Source of the DNA: Acidobacteriaceae bacterium | GTDB lineage: Bacteria > Acidobacteriota > Terriglobia > Terriglobales > Acidobacteriaceae | DNA: 38,561 nt | Reading direction: 5' to 3' | Assembly (NCBI GenBank): GCA_031296355.1 | Contig: JARLFX010000009.1 | Coordinates: 1-38,561, forward strand | In this document: positions 15,501 to 23,422 of the stretch, piece after piece | Position numbering within the stretch: the first letter of the stretch is position 1 | How the letters are laid out: every line of letters begins with the position of its first letter | Notes under the pieces: model-generated | Seen by the model: only the letters and a program-made list of their open reading frames with translations | Told to the model about the DNA's origin: nothing | Database searches by the model: none | Translations under genes and position numbers: made by a program

Positions 15501-17378
15501 CGGGTTGCACAGCTTCGCCAGGACCGCCGCGCCGCCATCGCCGGAGTAGCCGCACCCCGCGGAATTGCCGCTTCCAGTGGTGCTGCCAGCAAACGTATGG
15601 ATGATGCCGTTCGTATCGATCATGCGGATACGGCCGTCCCACGGATCGGAGATGTAGAGATTATTGCTGGCATCCAGCGCCATCGGACCCACGCCGGGAG
15701 TAGCTGCCGCCACCGCAGGCCCACCATCGCCGCTGATGATCGTGTTGCTGCACGTAAGTGGATTAATGCCCGCAATGGTGGTCAAAATGCCGGTCTTTCC
15801 GTCGACGCGCCGGATCTGACAATACGAATATTCGCTGAAGAAAATATCTCCGGCGCTGTCCACCGCAATCCCGTTCACCCCGTTCAGGCTGGCTGCGGTT
15901 GCGGCGCCGTTGTCTCCGCGAAATCCCGGTGTGCCCCCGTGCTTGCCCGCAACGATGAACATCTGGCCAGAGGTCATCGCCAGTGCCGAGCCCAGACCTG
16001 TGCTGGTCAGCGTCTGTGTGAGTGTGCCCGGCGTGTCGTTGCTATGCACCGTGAGGGGAAAGGAGCGGATGCCCTCCGCCGTCGGCGTGAAAACCACATC
16101 CATCGTGCAGTAGCCATTAAACCCGGAATAGATCGTAGATGTCTGGCTGCACGGGTTTGCCTGTGCCATATACGTGCTGGACAAACTGAAATCTCCGCTG
16201 AAGGAGAACGAGCTGAGGCTGATATTGCTGGCGCCGTAGTTCTCCAGAATTAACCGCTGCGGTTGGCTGGTGACCCCGAGCTTTGTCTGCGGAAAGCGTT
16301 CAGGATGCTGCACCACACGGTAGATCGCATTGGACGCAGATACCGAAATAAAGAGGTTGCCGCTTGCATCCACGGCCACACCGCGCGGCGAAGCAAAGCG
16401 CGCCTGGTCCGCCGGCAGCCCGTCAAATACCTGCGACGTCTGCCCGTAGCCGGCGACCGTTGAGATTGTGCCGCTGGGGTTCACCATGCGCACATACTGC
16501 GCCGTGCTGTCGGCGATGTAGACATTCCCTGCCGCATCCACCGCCACGCTTGCAACGCTGCGGAACTGCGCCGCCGTCGCCAGTCCACCGTCGCCGGAAG
16601 AGCCATACGTTCCGTTGCCTGCAAAGGTGGAGATATTGCCGAACTTGTCCACTTTGCGAACCACATAGGCCGCGGAATCCGCAATATACACATTGCCGTT
16701 GCCGTCAGTGGCCAGTCCCGTGGGCCCGGAGAATTTTGCGGCAGTCGCCGGGCCGCCATCGCCATTGCCGCTGGCCGGATTACCACCGCCTGCATAGGTG
16801 CTGATCGTGCCCGCGCTGTTGACCACGCGCACCGTGGCTCCATCCACGATGTAAACATTGCCATTGCCGTCGCAGGCGATAGCTCCGGGCAGAAGCTTTG
16901 CCGCCGTTGCTGCTCCGCCGTCGCCGCTGGAACCGGTGCCGTGGCCACCGGCGAATGTAGTGATGATGCCGGTCGTGTCAATCTTGCGCACGGCATAGCT
17001 ATAGGTATCGCCCACGTAGACATTGCCCGCCGGGTCTACCGCAACCGAGTTGGGTGCGTAGAAGCTCGCATTGATAGCCAGGCCGTTGTCTCCGGCATAA
17101 CCGGTGGCGCTCGTACCGGCGAAGATGGTAGCCGTCTGCGTCGGATCCACCTTGCGGATCTGGTTATGGCTGCTGTCCACCACGTAGAGATTGCCCGCGG
17201 CATCGACCGCTACTCCCTGCGGGTTGTTGAGCTGGTTCGCCAGCGAACTGACGTTATAGATCACCGGCGCAAAGCGCAGACTCTGGGCGAGGCTCGGCCT
17301 GCAAGCGAAAGCGCTGAACAGAACAGTGAGAAAGGCAACGGACAGCCGCAGGCGGCGGGCGGGGAAGTAATTCGGCAT
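12552..17378 (-). CDS. Giant secreted NHL-propeller / MBG / Ig-like protein
   Basis: About 1,608 residues. A signal peptide (LRLSVAFLTVLFSAF, then SLAQ) is followed by six NHL blades of the type GVAVDAAGNLYVVD, an ASH-like domain, six more NHL blades, a second ASH-like domain (SVKINFTPTAAGSRYGIF), alternating Ig-like and MBG-type repeats (VTAQNASSPYGA, VTAQNASMVYAS, ITPANASRAYGA), and a final Ig-like domain (HLTATYSGDANFTAST). The C-terminus has two hydrophobic segments, the second (LLALLLALAFFGASGCGSS) resembling a lipoprotein signal in an odd place. Such proteins are typical of acidobacteria and are thought to bind surfaces or polymers. The start at 17378 is chosen because GGAG lies 7 bases upstream; 17381 is also ATG. 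The gene is divergent from the TPR-CHAT gene. Confidence 0.88.
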   Translation of the reverse strand: MPNYFPARRLRLSVAFLTVLFSAFACRPSLAQSLRFAPVIYNVSSLANQLNNPQGVAVDAAGNLYVVDSSHNQIRKVDPTQTATIFAGTSATGYAGDNGLAINASFYAPNSVAVDPAGNVYVGDTYSYAVRKIDTTGIITTFAGGHGTGSSGDGGAATAAKLLPGAIACDGNGNVYIVDGATVRVVNSAGTISTYAGGGNPASGNGDGGPATAAKFSGPTGLATDGNGNVYIADSAAYVVRKVDKFGNISTFAGNGTYGSSGDGGLATAAQFRSVASVAVDAAGNVYIADSTAQYVRMVNPSGTISTVAGYGQTSQVFDGLPADQARFASPRGVAVDASGNLFISVSASNAIYRVVQHPERFPQTKLGVTSQPQRLILENYGASNISLSSFSFSGDFSLSSTYMAQANPCSQTSTIYSGFNGYCTMDVVFTPTAEGIRSFPLTVHSNDTPGTLTQTLTSTGLGSALAMTSGQMFIVAGKHGGTPGFRGDNGAATAASLNGVNGIAVDSAGDIFFSEYSYCQIRRVDGKTGILTTIAGINPLTCSNTIISGDGGPAVAAATPGVGPMALDASNNLYISDPWDGRIRMIDTNGIIHTFAGSTTGSGNSAGCGYSGDGGAAVLAKLCNPLEIAIDKNGNFYFADTNNNVVRKIDTQGIITTVAGNYALGAGYSGDGGAATAAQLNQQMGVAVNSAGDLFIADTYNNIIRKVSATTGKISTIAGSRNTAGYSGDGGLAVSATLNYPQRLAVDAADNLFIADRDNMVIRKIDTTGHITTVAGTQLVYDGYNGDGLPATATWLAFPQDIAISASGYMYVNDESNQVIRELSPNGTLTFPAQGVGTTSGSQSVTVSNVGNAPMHFDSQYPTGISGDFALASGGTCDFTQALATGSSCSVKINFTPTAAGSRYGIFAFYDDGVAAPQFVSLSGIGTAPQPQSINFTAIPNHVYGDASFNVSAVSSSGLAVTFSVKSGHATISGSTVTVTGVGAVVIAADQAGNGSWLAAATVTQSFNVTPGALTVTAQNASSPYGAALSTLTYVITGFAYSDTISAVSGQPLLSTTATTTSSVGSYPVTAAVGTLAATNYIFNFAAGTYTVIQASQTITFAAPPTHTYGEAAFTISATSDSGLPVSFSIVSGPATVSGSTLTLTGAGQVTVQASQAGNTNYLAATPVQRTFTVHPATLSVTAQNASMVYASTALPSFTANYSGFIGSDTASVVTGTPSFSTTATSASPVGTYPITPTAGTLAAANYTFVFVAGTLTVTPSTLNITPANASRAYGAANPSFTGVVTGLHNSDVVTVTYSSTATATSAVGTYPITAVISGTASANYTAQVTAGTLTVSQAGTSVALTPALTQTNVNTSLLLTAAISPLTSGSPSGTVLFFDGATQLGAGTIAAGSATYTVASLSGGVHHLTATYSGDANFTASTSPQANVTVGDYALTANPPTLTIGQGSSGSTTITFTPTNGYKGTPTLVCSNLPLGATCSFLPASFNADGSNTPSSVKLTISTTAAHNVLAAGSMMSDKKVSVLGKLWLLFGCIALMMLLPIRAAHKHGRRLLALLLALAFFGASGCGSSSPAANPNATPLGTTSITVSIPNSDTAHQLSLTITVN

Positions 17379-17399
17379 CATGCAACTCCAGTGAAGACA

Positions 17400-17507
17400 A
17401 TACGGGGCAAACCGTATCTCTTCTGTGGTCCGGCAGCCGGACATATTACTGCCCGGTGAAATGTTTTTGGGGGAATTTTCCAGCCTCGGCAAGCTGGATA
17501 TTTCACC
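17400..17507. promoter_or_regulatory. Divergent promoter region with several dyads
   Basis: The 170 bases between the giant surface-protein gene and the TPR-CHAT gene contain ATACGG/CCGTAT (17400-17405 with 17412-17417), a GTCCGG-CAG-CCGGAC palindrome (17428-17442), and a nested structure in which GGTGAAAT (17455-17462) pairs with ATTTCACC (17500-17507) around TCCAGC/GCTGGA (17479-17484 with 17493-17498). The last would lie in the leader of the CHAT transcript. They are candidate operators or RNA structures; no promoter hexamers are convincing. Confidence 0.45.
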
Positions 17508-17548
17508 TGAAACTGCTACCATTGACCCCACCACCGGGGCTGAAATCG

Positions 17549-20341
17549 ATGGATATGCAGAAAAAACCTCTTCTCTGTGTCTTCGCCCTGGCGGCCTGTG
17601 GCTTTGCCGCCGCACAGGCGCAGGTCAAGGCCCCCGGTCCGGCTTCGCCCGGAAATCCTGCCCCGGCCGCCACGGCTTCATCCGGTCAGACTCCTGCCCC
17701 TACAACCATCTCCAGCGCGGACCGGGCCTTTGCCCAGACGCTCGCCGCCCTGCCGCTCGATCAGGCAAAGGCCGCCATTGCCCAGGCTGAGCCGGGCAGG
17801 CGGACCGCCGGTGCAGCCAACGCCCTGCGCGAACTGGGCAACGCCATCCTGCTTGACAACAAGCAGCCGCCCGAGGATTCGCTGAACTTCTACCTGAAAG
17901 CACTGGAAGTTGCCGGCTATGTCAATGACCCTCTACTCACCGCCGGCCTGCTGCTGAATGAGGGCAACTCCTACCGCATCTCGGGCAACAATGAAGCATC
18001 GCTGGATGCGTATGACCGCTCGGTAGCCATCTATGCGAAGCATCCGGGCAGCCCGAAAGATCTTGGCCGAATCTACGGTGCACGCGCCGTAGTGCGCAAA
18101 GACCTGGGTGATTTCGACGGCTCGCTGGACGATGGCCATATCGCGCTGGAAAATTACCGCAAGATCGGGGATGAAGTGGGCATGGCGCGCAGCCTGAACA
18201 ATCTGGGCAACACCGAACATGCCATGGGGAATGCCACCGAAGCCAGAAATCTCTTTGAAGAGGGACTCCGTCTGGCCCGCGCGCAACACCAGCGCCTGGG
18301 CGAGGCCTACCTGCTCAACAATATCGCCGATACCTATCTGCAGCAGGATAATGCAGCGCTGGCCATCGACTATTGTCTGCAGGCTATCAAGATTAAGGAA
18401 GAGCTTGGCAGCAAAGACGACCTGATTACCTCACTGGCCAATCTGGTCCGCGTCTACGACCAGTCCCACAACAGTGCCGAGGCACAAAAAACCATTGAGC
18501 GCGCCTGGACAATCGCGCAGAACTCCGGCCGCGCCAATCTAACGGAGCTGGTGCTGGCTGAATGGGGATCACTCGCAAAGGACGAGAAGCACTATGATCT
18601 CGCACTGGAGAAATTGCAGCAGGCGCTTATTGTCGGGCAGAAGACCACGGACAGGCCGCTTGAGAACGAAACCCTGGAGCAGATCGCCGAAGTAGAACTG
18701 AACCTGCAACGCTATGCAGATGCCGCCCGCGACGCGCAGACCGTGCTCACGTTCGCTCAGCAGATCGGCTTTCGCGAGAATGCAGTGACTTCGGCCTACA
18801 CACTGGGCGAGGCGGAGCTGCACCTGGGTAATCCGGAGAAAGCACGCGCTGCGTTTGAAACATCTGTGGCCACAGTGGAAGAGATGCGCGAGCATGTGGC
18901 GGGCGGGGACCAGGCTCTGGCAGAATTTTTTGCACATCGCACGGATGTGTACCAGGCCCTGGCCGCGCTGGATGCGTCAGAGGGCCGATGGGAAGATGCG
19001 CTGCTGCTGTCAGAGCGCGAGAAAGGGCGAACACTGCTGGACATGTTGACGCAGGGCCGCGTGACGCTTTCCAGCCAGTTGACCTCTGCCGAAAAATCCG
19101 AAGAAAAGCAGTTGCGCATGCAACTGGCCGCACTGGAAGCCCAGCGAACCAAGGCGGCGCTGGCACAGCCTGTAGACACCACACGCCTGCAGGCACTGGA
19201 CCAGCGTATGAGCAAAGCAGTCGTGGCCGTGAGCAGCTTCCGCGAGCACATGTACAGCGTGCACCCCGAACTGAGCCGTCATCGCGGCGATGCACAATTG
19301 ATTACGCTGGCGCAGACCGCACCACTGCTGCCCAATGCGAGCACAGCCATCCTGGAGTATGAAGTAACGCCGAGCGCGACGTACCTCTTCGTCATTACAG
19401 CCGGACAGGGCGGGCCGGTGCTGCGTGGCTACACGATTCCGGTCACCAGCGCCATACTCCGCGCGCGGGTCGAGCATCTGCACCAGGCGCTCATGGCACG
19501 CGATCCAGGCTTTGCGCAACCGGCAGAGGCTCTCTACCGGTTGCTGATCGCGCCGGCCAGAGTGCAACTCGCAGGCAAGCACGAAATCATCCTGGTGCCG
19601 AGCGGCGATCTCTGGCGGCTTCCCTTTCAGGCACTGCGCACGCCGTCAGGAAAATACCTGCTTGAGACTGCATCCATTTTGTACGCACCATCGCTTTCAG
19701 TATTGCGAGCCTACGCAGCGCATCATGCAACACCGGAGACCGGGCACGCATTGCTGGCGCTTGGCGATCCGCAGAGCGATCTGCCGGAGGCTGCGCGCGA
19801 GGTGCACACCCTGGCTGCACTCTATGGCCGCTCAAGTACCCGCGCCTTTACCGGCAGCACGGCAAGCAAAGACAATTTCCGCACCTATGCCGCAACATAT
19901 GACGTAATTCACCTGGCAACACACGGCGTATTCGATGATCACAATCCGATGTATTCGCACCTGGTGCTGGCAGCCGGCGCCCCATCCGCGAACGCGACAA
20001 TGGCGCAACTGGATGCGTCCGAGATTGCAGATATGAACATGAAGGCGACGCTGGTGGTGCTTTCAGCCTGCGAGACCGGCGAGGGAAAGTTTGAAGCCGG
20101 AGAGGGCTTGATCGGGCTGAGCTGGTCATTTCTTGCAGCCGGCAGTCAAGCAGCCGTCGCGAGCCAGTGGCGGGTGGAATCCGCCAGCACAACGGATCTA
20201 ATGATTGCGTTTCATCGCGGTCTTCAGACCCACATGGGAAAGGCAGCTGCGCTACGCCAGGCAGAACTCACCGTGGCGCATAATCCGCGCTATCAGCATC
20301 CGTTCTACTGGGCAGGATTCGTGATGGTAGGCGGTGATTAA
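17549..20341 (+). CDS. Exported TPR-CHAT cysteine-protease-like protein
   Basis: The 930-residue protein starts MDMQKKPLLCVFALAACGF, either a lipoprotein signal (LAAC) or a Sec signal ending AQAQ, then a Pro/Ala linker. About nine TPR units fill residues 90-470 (for example LNNLGNTEHAMGNATEARNL, LNNIADTYLQQDNAALAIDY). A helical linker rich in Glu/Gln/Leu leads to a C-terminal CHAT domain: VPSGDLWRLPFQAL, HLATHG with H792, and LSACETGEG with C841, the His-Cys dyad of caspase-like CHAT proteases, both intact. GLSWSFLAAGSQAAVASQW and the end FYWAGFVMVGG are also typical. The ATG at 17549 is chosen for the signal sequence and a GGGG 9 bases upstream. The gene converges with the zinc-finger membrane protein gene, sharing 4 bases. 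Its substrate is unknown; the neighbour is an obvious candidate. Confidence 0.9.
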   Translation: MDMQKKPLLCVFALAACGFAAAQAQVKAPGPASPGNPAPAATASSGQTPAPTTISSADRAFAQTLAALPLDQAKAAIAQAEPGRRTAGAANALRELGNAILLDNKQPPEDSLNFYLKALEVAGYVNDPLLTAGLLLNEGNSYRISGNNEASLDAYDRSVAIYAKHPGSPKDLGRIYGARAVVRKDLGDFDGSLDDGHIALENYRKIGDEVGMARSLNNLGNTEHAMGNATEARNLFEEGLRLARAQHQRLGEAYLLNNIADTYLQQDNAALAIDYCLQAIKIKEELGSKDDLITSLANLVRVYDQSHNSAEAQKTIERAWTIAQNSGRANLTELVLAEWGSLAKDEKHYDLALEKLQQALIVGQKTTDRPLENETLEQIAEVELNLQRYADAARDAQTVLTFAQQIGFRENAVTSAYTLGEAELHLGNPEKARAAFETSVATVEEMREHVAGGDQALAEFFAHRTDVYQALAALDASEGRWEDALLLSEREKGRTLLDMLTQGRVTLSSQLTSAEKSEEKQLRMQLAALEAQRTKAALAQPVDTTRLQALDQRMSKAVVAVSSFREHMYSVHPELSRHRGDAQLITLAQTAPLLPNASTAILEYEVTPSATYLFVITAGQGGPVLRGYTIPVTSAILRARVEHLHQALMARDPGFAQPAEALYRLLIAPARVQLAGKHEIILVPSGDLWRLPFQALRTPSGKYLLETASILYAPSLSVLRAYAAHHATPETGHALLALGDPQSDLPEAAREVHTLAALYGRSSTRAFTGSTASKDNFRTYAATYDVIHLATHGVFDDHNPMYSHLVLAAGAPSANATMAQLDASEIADMNMKATLVVLSACETGEGKFEAGEGLIGLSWSFLAAGSQAAVASQWRVESASTTDLMIAFHRGLQTHMGKAAALRQAELTVAHNPRYQHPFYWAGFVMVGGD

Positions 20342-21447
20342 TTTTTTGCAGGCGGCAGCGAGGCTGTAAGCTGCTGCACCAGCGGTGAGCCGGGATTTTC
20401 CTGCTGCAGCGCGTCCAGTTCGGTATGGGCCAGGCTGGTCATGCCAGAGCGCGCATAGAGCGCCGCAAGCAAAAGATGTGACTGCGGATAAGACTTCCGG
20501 GCCGACGCAATCGCTGCAGCAGTCGCGGTATCAGCCACGGTAAAACGCGCCTCAGGCGCCGGCGGCCGCGGGGATTGCACTGTACCTGCGGGCGTGGTGG
20601 CCTTCACCGCCCAGGTATAGCTTCCCTGCGGAAGCGCCTGCACAGGCGACCAGGTGGTCTGTGTGACGATGGGACTCTGCGCTACTAGCCGGAACGATGC
20701 GTCATACACGGCGACGCGATAGTTGATGGCCTGCGGCATGGGCTGCCACTTGAACTCAGGTGTCGCGAGCGTGACCTCGGCAATGGGAGAGATGATCTGG
20801 AATGCAGGAGCAGCTGATGGCTCTCCGCGCAATATTTCCTGGCGCGCAACCGTGGCACCTGCCGGGATGAGGAGCCTATGCGAAGCCAGCGTCTGCGTGA
20901 GCAGCGAGGCATACTCAGCAGGCAGCGCGGGCGCACCGCTCAACGTTCCATTCGCATTCAAACCAATCACTCCGCCATCATCCTGCAACTCGGCCACCAT
21001 CACCGGCTGGGGCGAAGCACCGTGGCGGATAAAGTGCCCAGCCGTGACCGCAAGCAGTATTCCCGCGGCCACCAGCCCGGACCATACCGGCCATGCAGGG
21101 CGCGAAGCTGCGAGCTTCGGCTGCATCACAACCACGGGAGAGGCGAAGCTGCGAGCATCGTCCATCTCCTGCCGGCACACTGTACAAAGAGAAAGATGAG
21201 AGCGGGCTTCCGAGCTTAGCCGTCCTTCGTCCGCCGCTGCAGCAGCAATCTCCTCTTCTGAGAGATGCAGCGCACGGTCTGCTGCGGGAAACCAATCCTG
21301 GGGACGAGTGCTGGCGAATGCAACGGATTCAACGTGGACGCGGCAGGGCTCACAACCGGCCAGGTGCGCAGCGAAGGCGAGCATCTCCGCGGGCGTCAAC
21401 TGCTGCCGCCGGAAAGCTTCTACCGTTTTGTCGTCAGGATGCTGCAT
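20338..21447 (-). CDS. Single-pass membrane protein with two zinc-finger (anti-sigma-like) motifs
   Basis: The 369-residue protein has two H-x3-C-x2-C motifs, HLAGCEPC (H28, C32, C35) and HLSLCTVC (H84, C88, C91), like the zf-HC2 domains of anti-sigma factors. One membrane segment lies at about 119-137 (WPVWSGLVAAGILLAVTAG). The remaining 230 residues should be periplasmic and include a fibronectin-III-like part (EFKWQPMPQAINYRVAVYDA, GSYTWAVKAT) and a short TPR-like helix pair at the end (LLAALYARSGMTSLAHTELD). It lies 74 bases downstream of the sigma-like gene on the same strand, so the pair is probably an operon. Likely role: membrane anti-sigma factor or signal receptor for that sigma factor. 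Confidence 0.82.
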   Translation of the reverse strand: MQHPDDKTVEAFRRQQLTPAEMLAFAAHLAGCEPCRVHVESVAFASTRPQDWFPAADRALHLSEEEIAAAAADEGRLSSEARSHLSLCTVCRQEMDDARSFASPVVVMQPKLAASRPAWPVWSGLVAAGILLAVTAGHFIRHGASPQPVMVAELQDDGGVIGLNANGTLSGAPALPAEYASLLTQTLASHRLLIPAGATVARQEILRGEPSAAPAFQIISPIAEVTLATPEFKWQPMPQAINYRVAVYDASFRLVAQSPIVTQTTWSPVQALPQGSYTWAVKATTPAGTVQSPRPPAPEARFTVADTATAAAIASARKSYPQSHLLLAALYARSGMTSLAHTELDALQQENPGSPLVQQLTASLPPAKN

Positions 21448-21521
21448 ATTTCATCCACCCTCTCTCTGTATCCGATTTGCGCCAGGTATTACCATGCTTC
21501 GAAAATTATTCGTGCTCCGTA

Positions 21522-22541
21522 CTATCCACCTCCCATGCGCCGCCGCAGCCGCTCACGAGCGCATTTTCGCAGATTGATGACCTGCTGTCGCGTAAGTCCC
21601 ATACGCTCAGCGATCTCCAGATCACTGAGGGGCAGGCGAGACCAGAGTTCGGCAAAGCTTTCCGGCGACAGGCCCACGGCCTCTGCCACGGCCTGCACGC
21701 TGGCGGTACCGGTCAACACCAACAACGAGGTGGCACACTCTCCATCGGGCCCGCGCAGATTGAGCAGCAGCGCAGCGCACTGTGATTGCGGCAGATCACG
21801 TAACTCTTTCCATAAATGCTGCAGGCGGCTACGGCGATCCAGAACAGATTCCATGCCGGCGCCTGCAACCGGCAGCGGTTCAACAGATTCCATCGTCTCA
21901 GGAGTATCCACCACAGACCATAACTGCGCGCATACTCGCGCCAGATCATTGAAATAAAGTGGGCGGTCGGTGTGCGTAAATATCTCCACCAAAGCCTGCG
22001 TAGGCTTAGCGGAACTCACCACATCGCCAAAGTTCTCGGCCTCGATCGAACGTGGTTCGGCCATAGCCTGTTGCCATTCGGGCTTGCCGCATAGCCAATC
22101 ACCGCCGGCATTCTGCCATAGGGCAAAGTGAGCATCGCTACTCAGCAGCGCACGCAAGCGAGTACGCAGCCGGTGAAATGCCGGATACCGCCGCCGTGCC
22201 CACGCGCTGCACGCACGCCGCGCAATAACGGCAACATACGCATCAAAATTCTCAATTGCAGAGGCCGCCTGGGGATTCGCGCGGAACTCTTCCATGCGGC
22301 CAAGCAGAGCCACCATGGAGTCAGAACAGACATCATCGAGGTCTTCTGCAGAGGCGGAACGATGGCGAAATAGCGTGGACCGAACCACCACTCGAACCAG
22401 GCCGGCAAGATGCTCACTGAGCGCGCCATCCAGATCGCCATCCGTGGTTCCCAATCCGGCGGATAGGCGCAGGTGGGCGAGGAGCGCTGGCGGTAAACCA
22501 CGCTGGCCACGTTCATTTCCCAGGCTACCGGCTGCATGCAT
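21522..22541 (-). CDS. Divergent sigma-70-family-like factor
   Basis: The protein of about 339 residues has a region-2-like part (LVRVVVRSTLFRHRSASAED, DVCSDSMVALLGRMEEFR, NFDAYVAVIARRACSAWARR) and a clear C-terminal region-4 helix-turn-helix (LSDLEIAERMGLTRQQVINL then RKCARERLRRRM). Between them lies a long insert of about 150 residues containing no recognisable domain, and a second stretch resembling region 4 (LPQSQCAALLLNLRG, VLTGTASVQAVAEAVGLSPE). ECF factors are normally about 180-220 residues, so this is an unusual type. The start at 22541 (MHAAGSLGNERG) is uncertain; the frame is open to 22733. It precedes the zinc-finger membrane protein gene. Confidence 0.7.
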   Translation of the reverse strand: MHAAGSLGNERGQRGLPPALLAHLRLSAGLGTTDGDLDGALSEHLAGLVRVVVRSTLFRHRSASAEDLDDVCSDSMVALLGRMEEFRANPQAASAIENFDAYVAVIARRACSAWARRRYPAFHRLRTRLRALLSSDAHFALWQNAGGDWLCGKPEWQQAMAEPRSIEAENFGDVVSSAKPTQALVEIFTHTDRPLYFNDLARVCAQLWSVVDTPETMESVEPLPVAGAGMESVLDRRSRLQHLWKELRDLPQSQCAALLLNLRGPDGECATSLLVLTGTASVQAVAEAVGLSPESFAELWSRLPLSDLEIAERMGLTRQQVINLRKCARERLRRRMGGG

Positions 22542-22762
22542 GCTGATGCATGATTTTACTTCGCAGCAGAGGATATCGCGCCATGAAGAATTCGCAGGGT
22601 CGCTAATTGCCAGAAAATATGGTGTAAATAGGTGAAAAGGTGTGGTGCTGGTGGCGAAGTCCGCCGCCAGCCAGCCCGCGCTGTTAGCCGATATGGTTCC
22701 CCTGCCGCCAAGCAGGCTGTCTTCCGCATCCAACGAATATAAGTTGGATTTCAGGGGACAGC

Positions 22763-23275
22763 ATGCGGCATACCAGACTTCTTTTTCTACCTCTTCTCAT
22801 TCTGTGTGGACTCTCGCCGTCGCGCGCTGTCGCGCAGAACGGCGTCTATTTGATGTTCACCGGTTCTAGCCTGGGCAATAGCAGCGCGCCAAACCAGTAT
22901 GGGCCTACGGTCGGCCTGTATTTGGACCGGATGTATGGCAAGGTGGTCAGCGCGGGCGTCGACATGCGGGCCAGCTTCCTGAGCGGCGACCACAATACCT
23001 CGGTCAATACCGGGCTGGCTGGATTTCGCGTCGCCATTCGTCCACGCGTGCTTCCACTTTCGCCTTACGGCGAACTGATGGTGGGCGTATCGAACAATTC
23101 ACTCGGGTATAAGGCGCAGAACAACTTCGCCAGCGAAGCTGTTCTGGGTGTGGACTATACCGTAGTGCCCCATGTGGACTGGCGTGTGTTGGAGTGGAGC
23201 TATGCGCGGGTCAATGCGCCGACGCACTTCAACCCATCCAGCCTGAGCACCGGAATCGTCATCCGCTTTCCCTAG
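22763..23275 (+). CDS. Outer-membrane beta-barrel protein, small
   Basis: The 170-residue protein has a clean signal peptide (LLFLPLLILCGLSPSRAVAQ) and then alternating short amphipathic strands rich in Gly, Tyr and Val (VYLMFTGSS, TVGLYLDRM, AGVDMRASFLSG, ELMVGVSNNS, AVLGVDYTVV), ending with the strand LSTGIVIRFP and a C-terminal aromatic-Pro. This is the pattern of an eight-stranded OmpX/opacity-type barrel. AGGGGA stands 6 bases before the ATG. It is divergent from the sigma-like gene. Function unknown. Confidence 0.7.
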   Translation: MRHTRLLFLPLLILCGLSPSRAVAQNGVYLMFTGSSLGNSSAPNQYGPTVGLYLDRMYGKVVSAGVDMRASFLSGDHNTSVNTGLAGFRVAIRPRVLPLSPYGELMVGVSNNSLGYKAQNNFASEAVLGVDYTVVPHVDWRVLEWSYARVNAPTHFNPSSLSTGIVIRFP

Positions 23276-23422
23276 CTCCCGGAAGCTGCTGCCCAGGCAA
23301 ATGGACTGGTGTTTCAGTAGACGGGATGCGGAAGCCAGCCGTCTCAGCTTGCGGGATTCAGTCCCGCCAACCGTGCCTTTGCCATGCTAACGTTAGTTCA
23401 CCATCGAACTGATACGCATGCT

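Noticed and set aside
17382..17615. Upstream extension of the giant NHL/MBG frame
   Set aside because: It precedes a clear signal peptide and Shine-Dalgarno sequence and overlaps the start of the divergent CHAT gene.
17549..20341. Assignment of the TPR-CHAT protein to a type III-E CRISPR system
   Set aside because: No gRAMP effector, cas1, repeat array or Csx30 is visible, and the protein has an export signal.
23351..23367. GCGGGA/TCCCGC hairpin as terminator of the barrel protein gene
   Set aside because: Short stem without T-tract; could be a chance palindrome.
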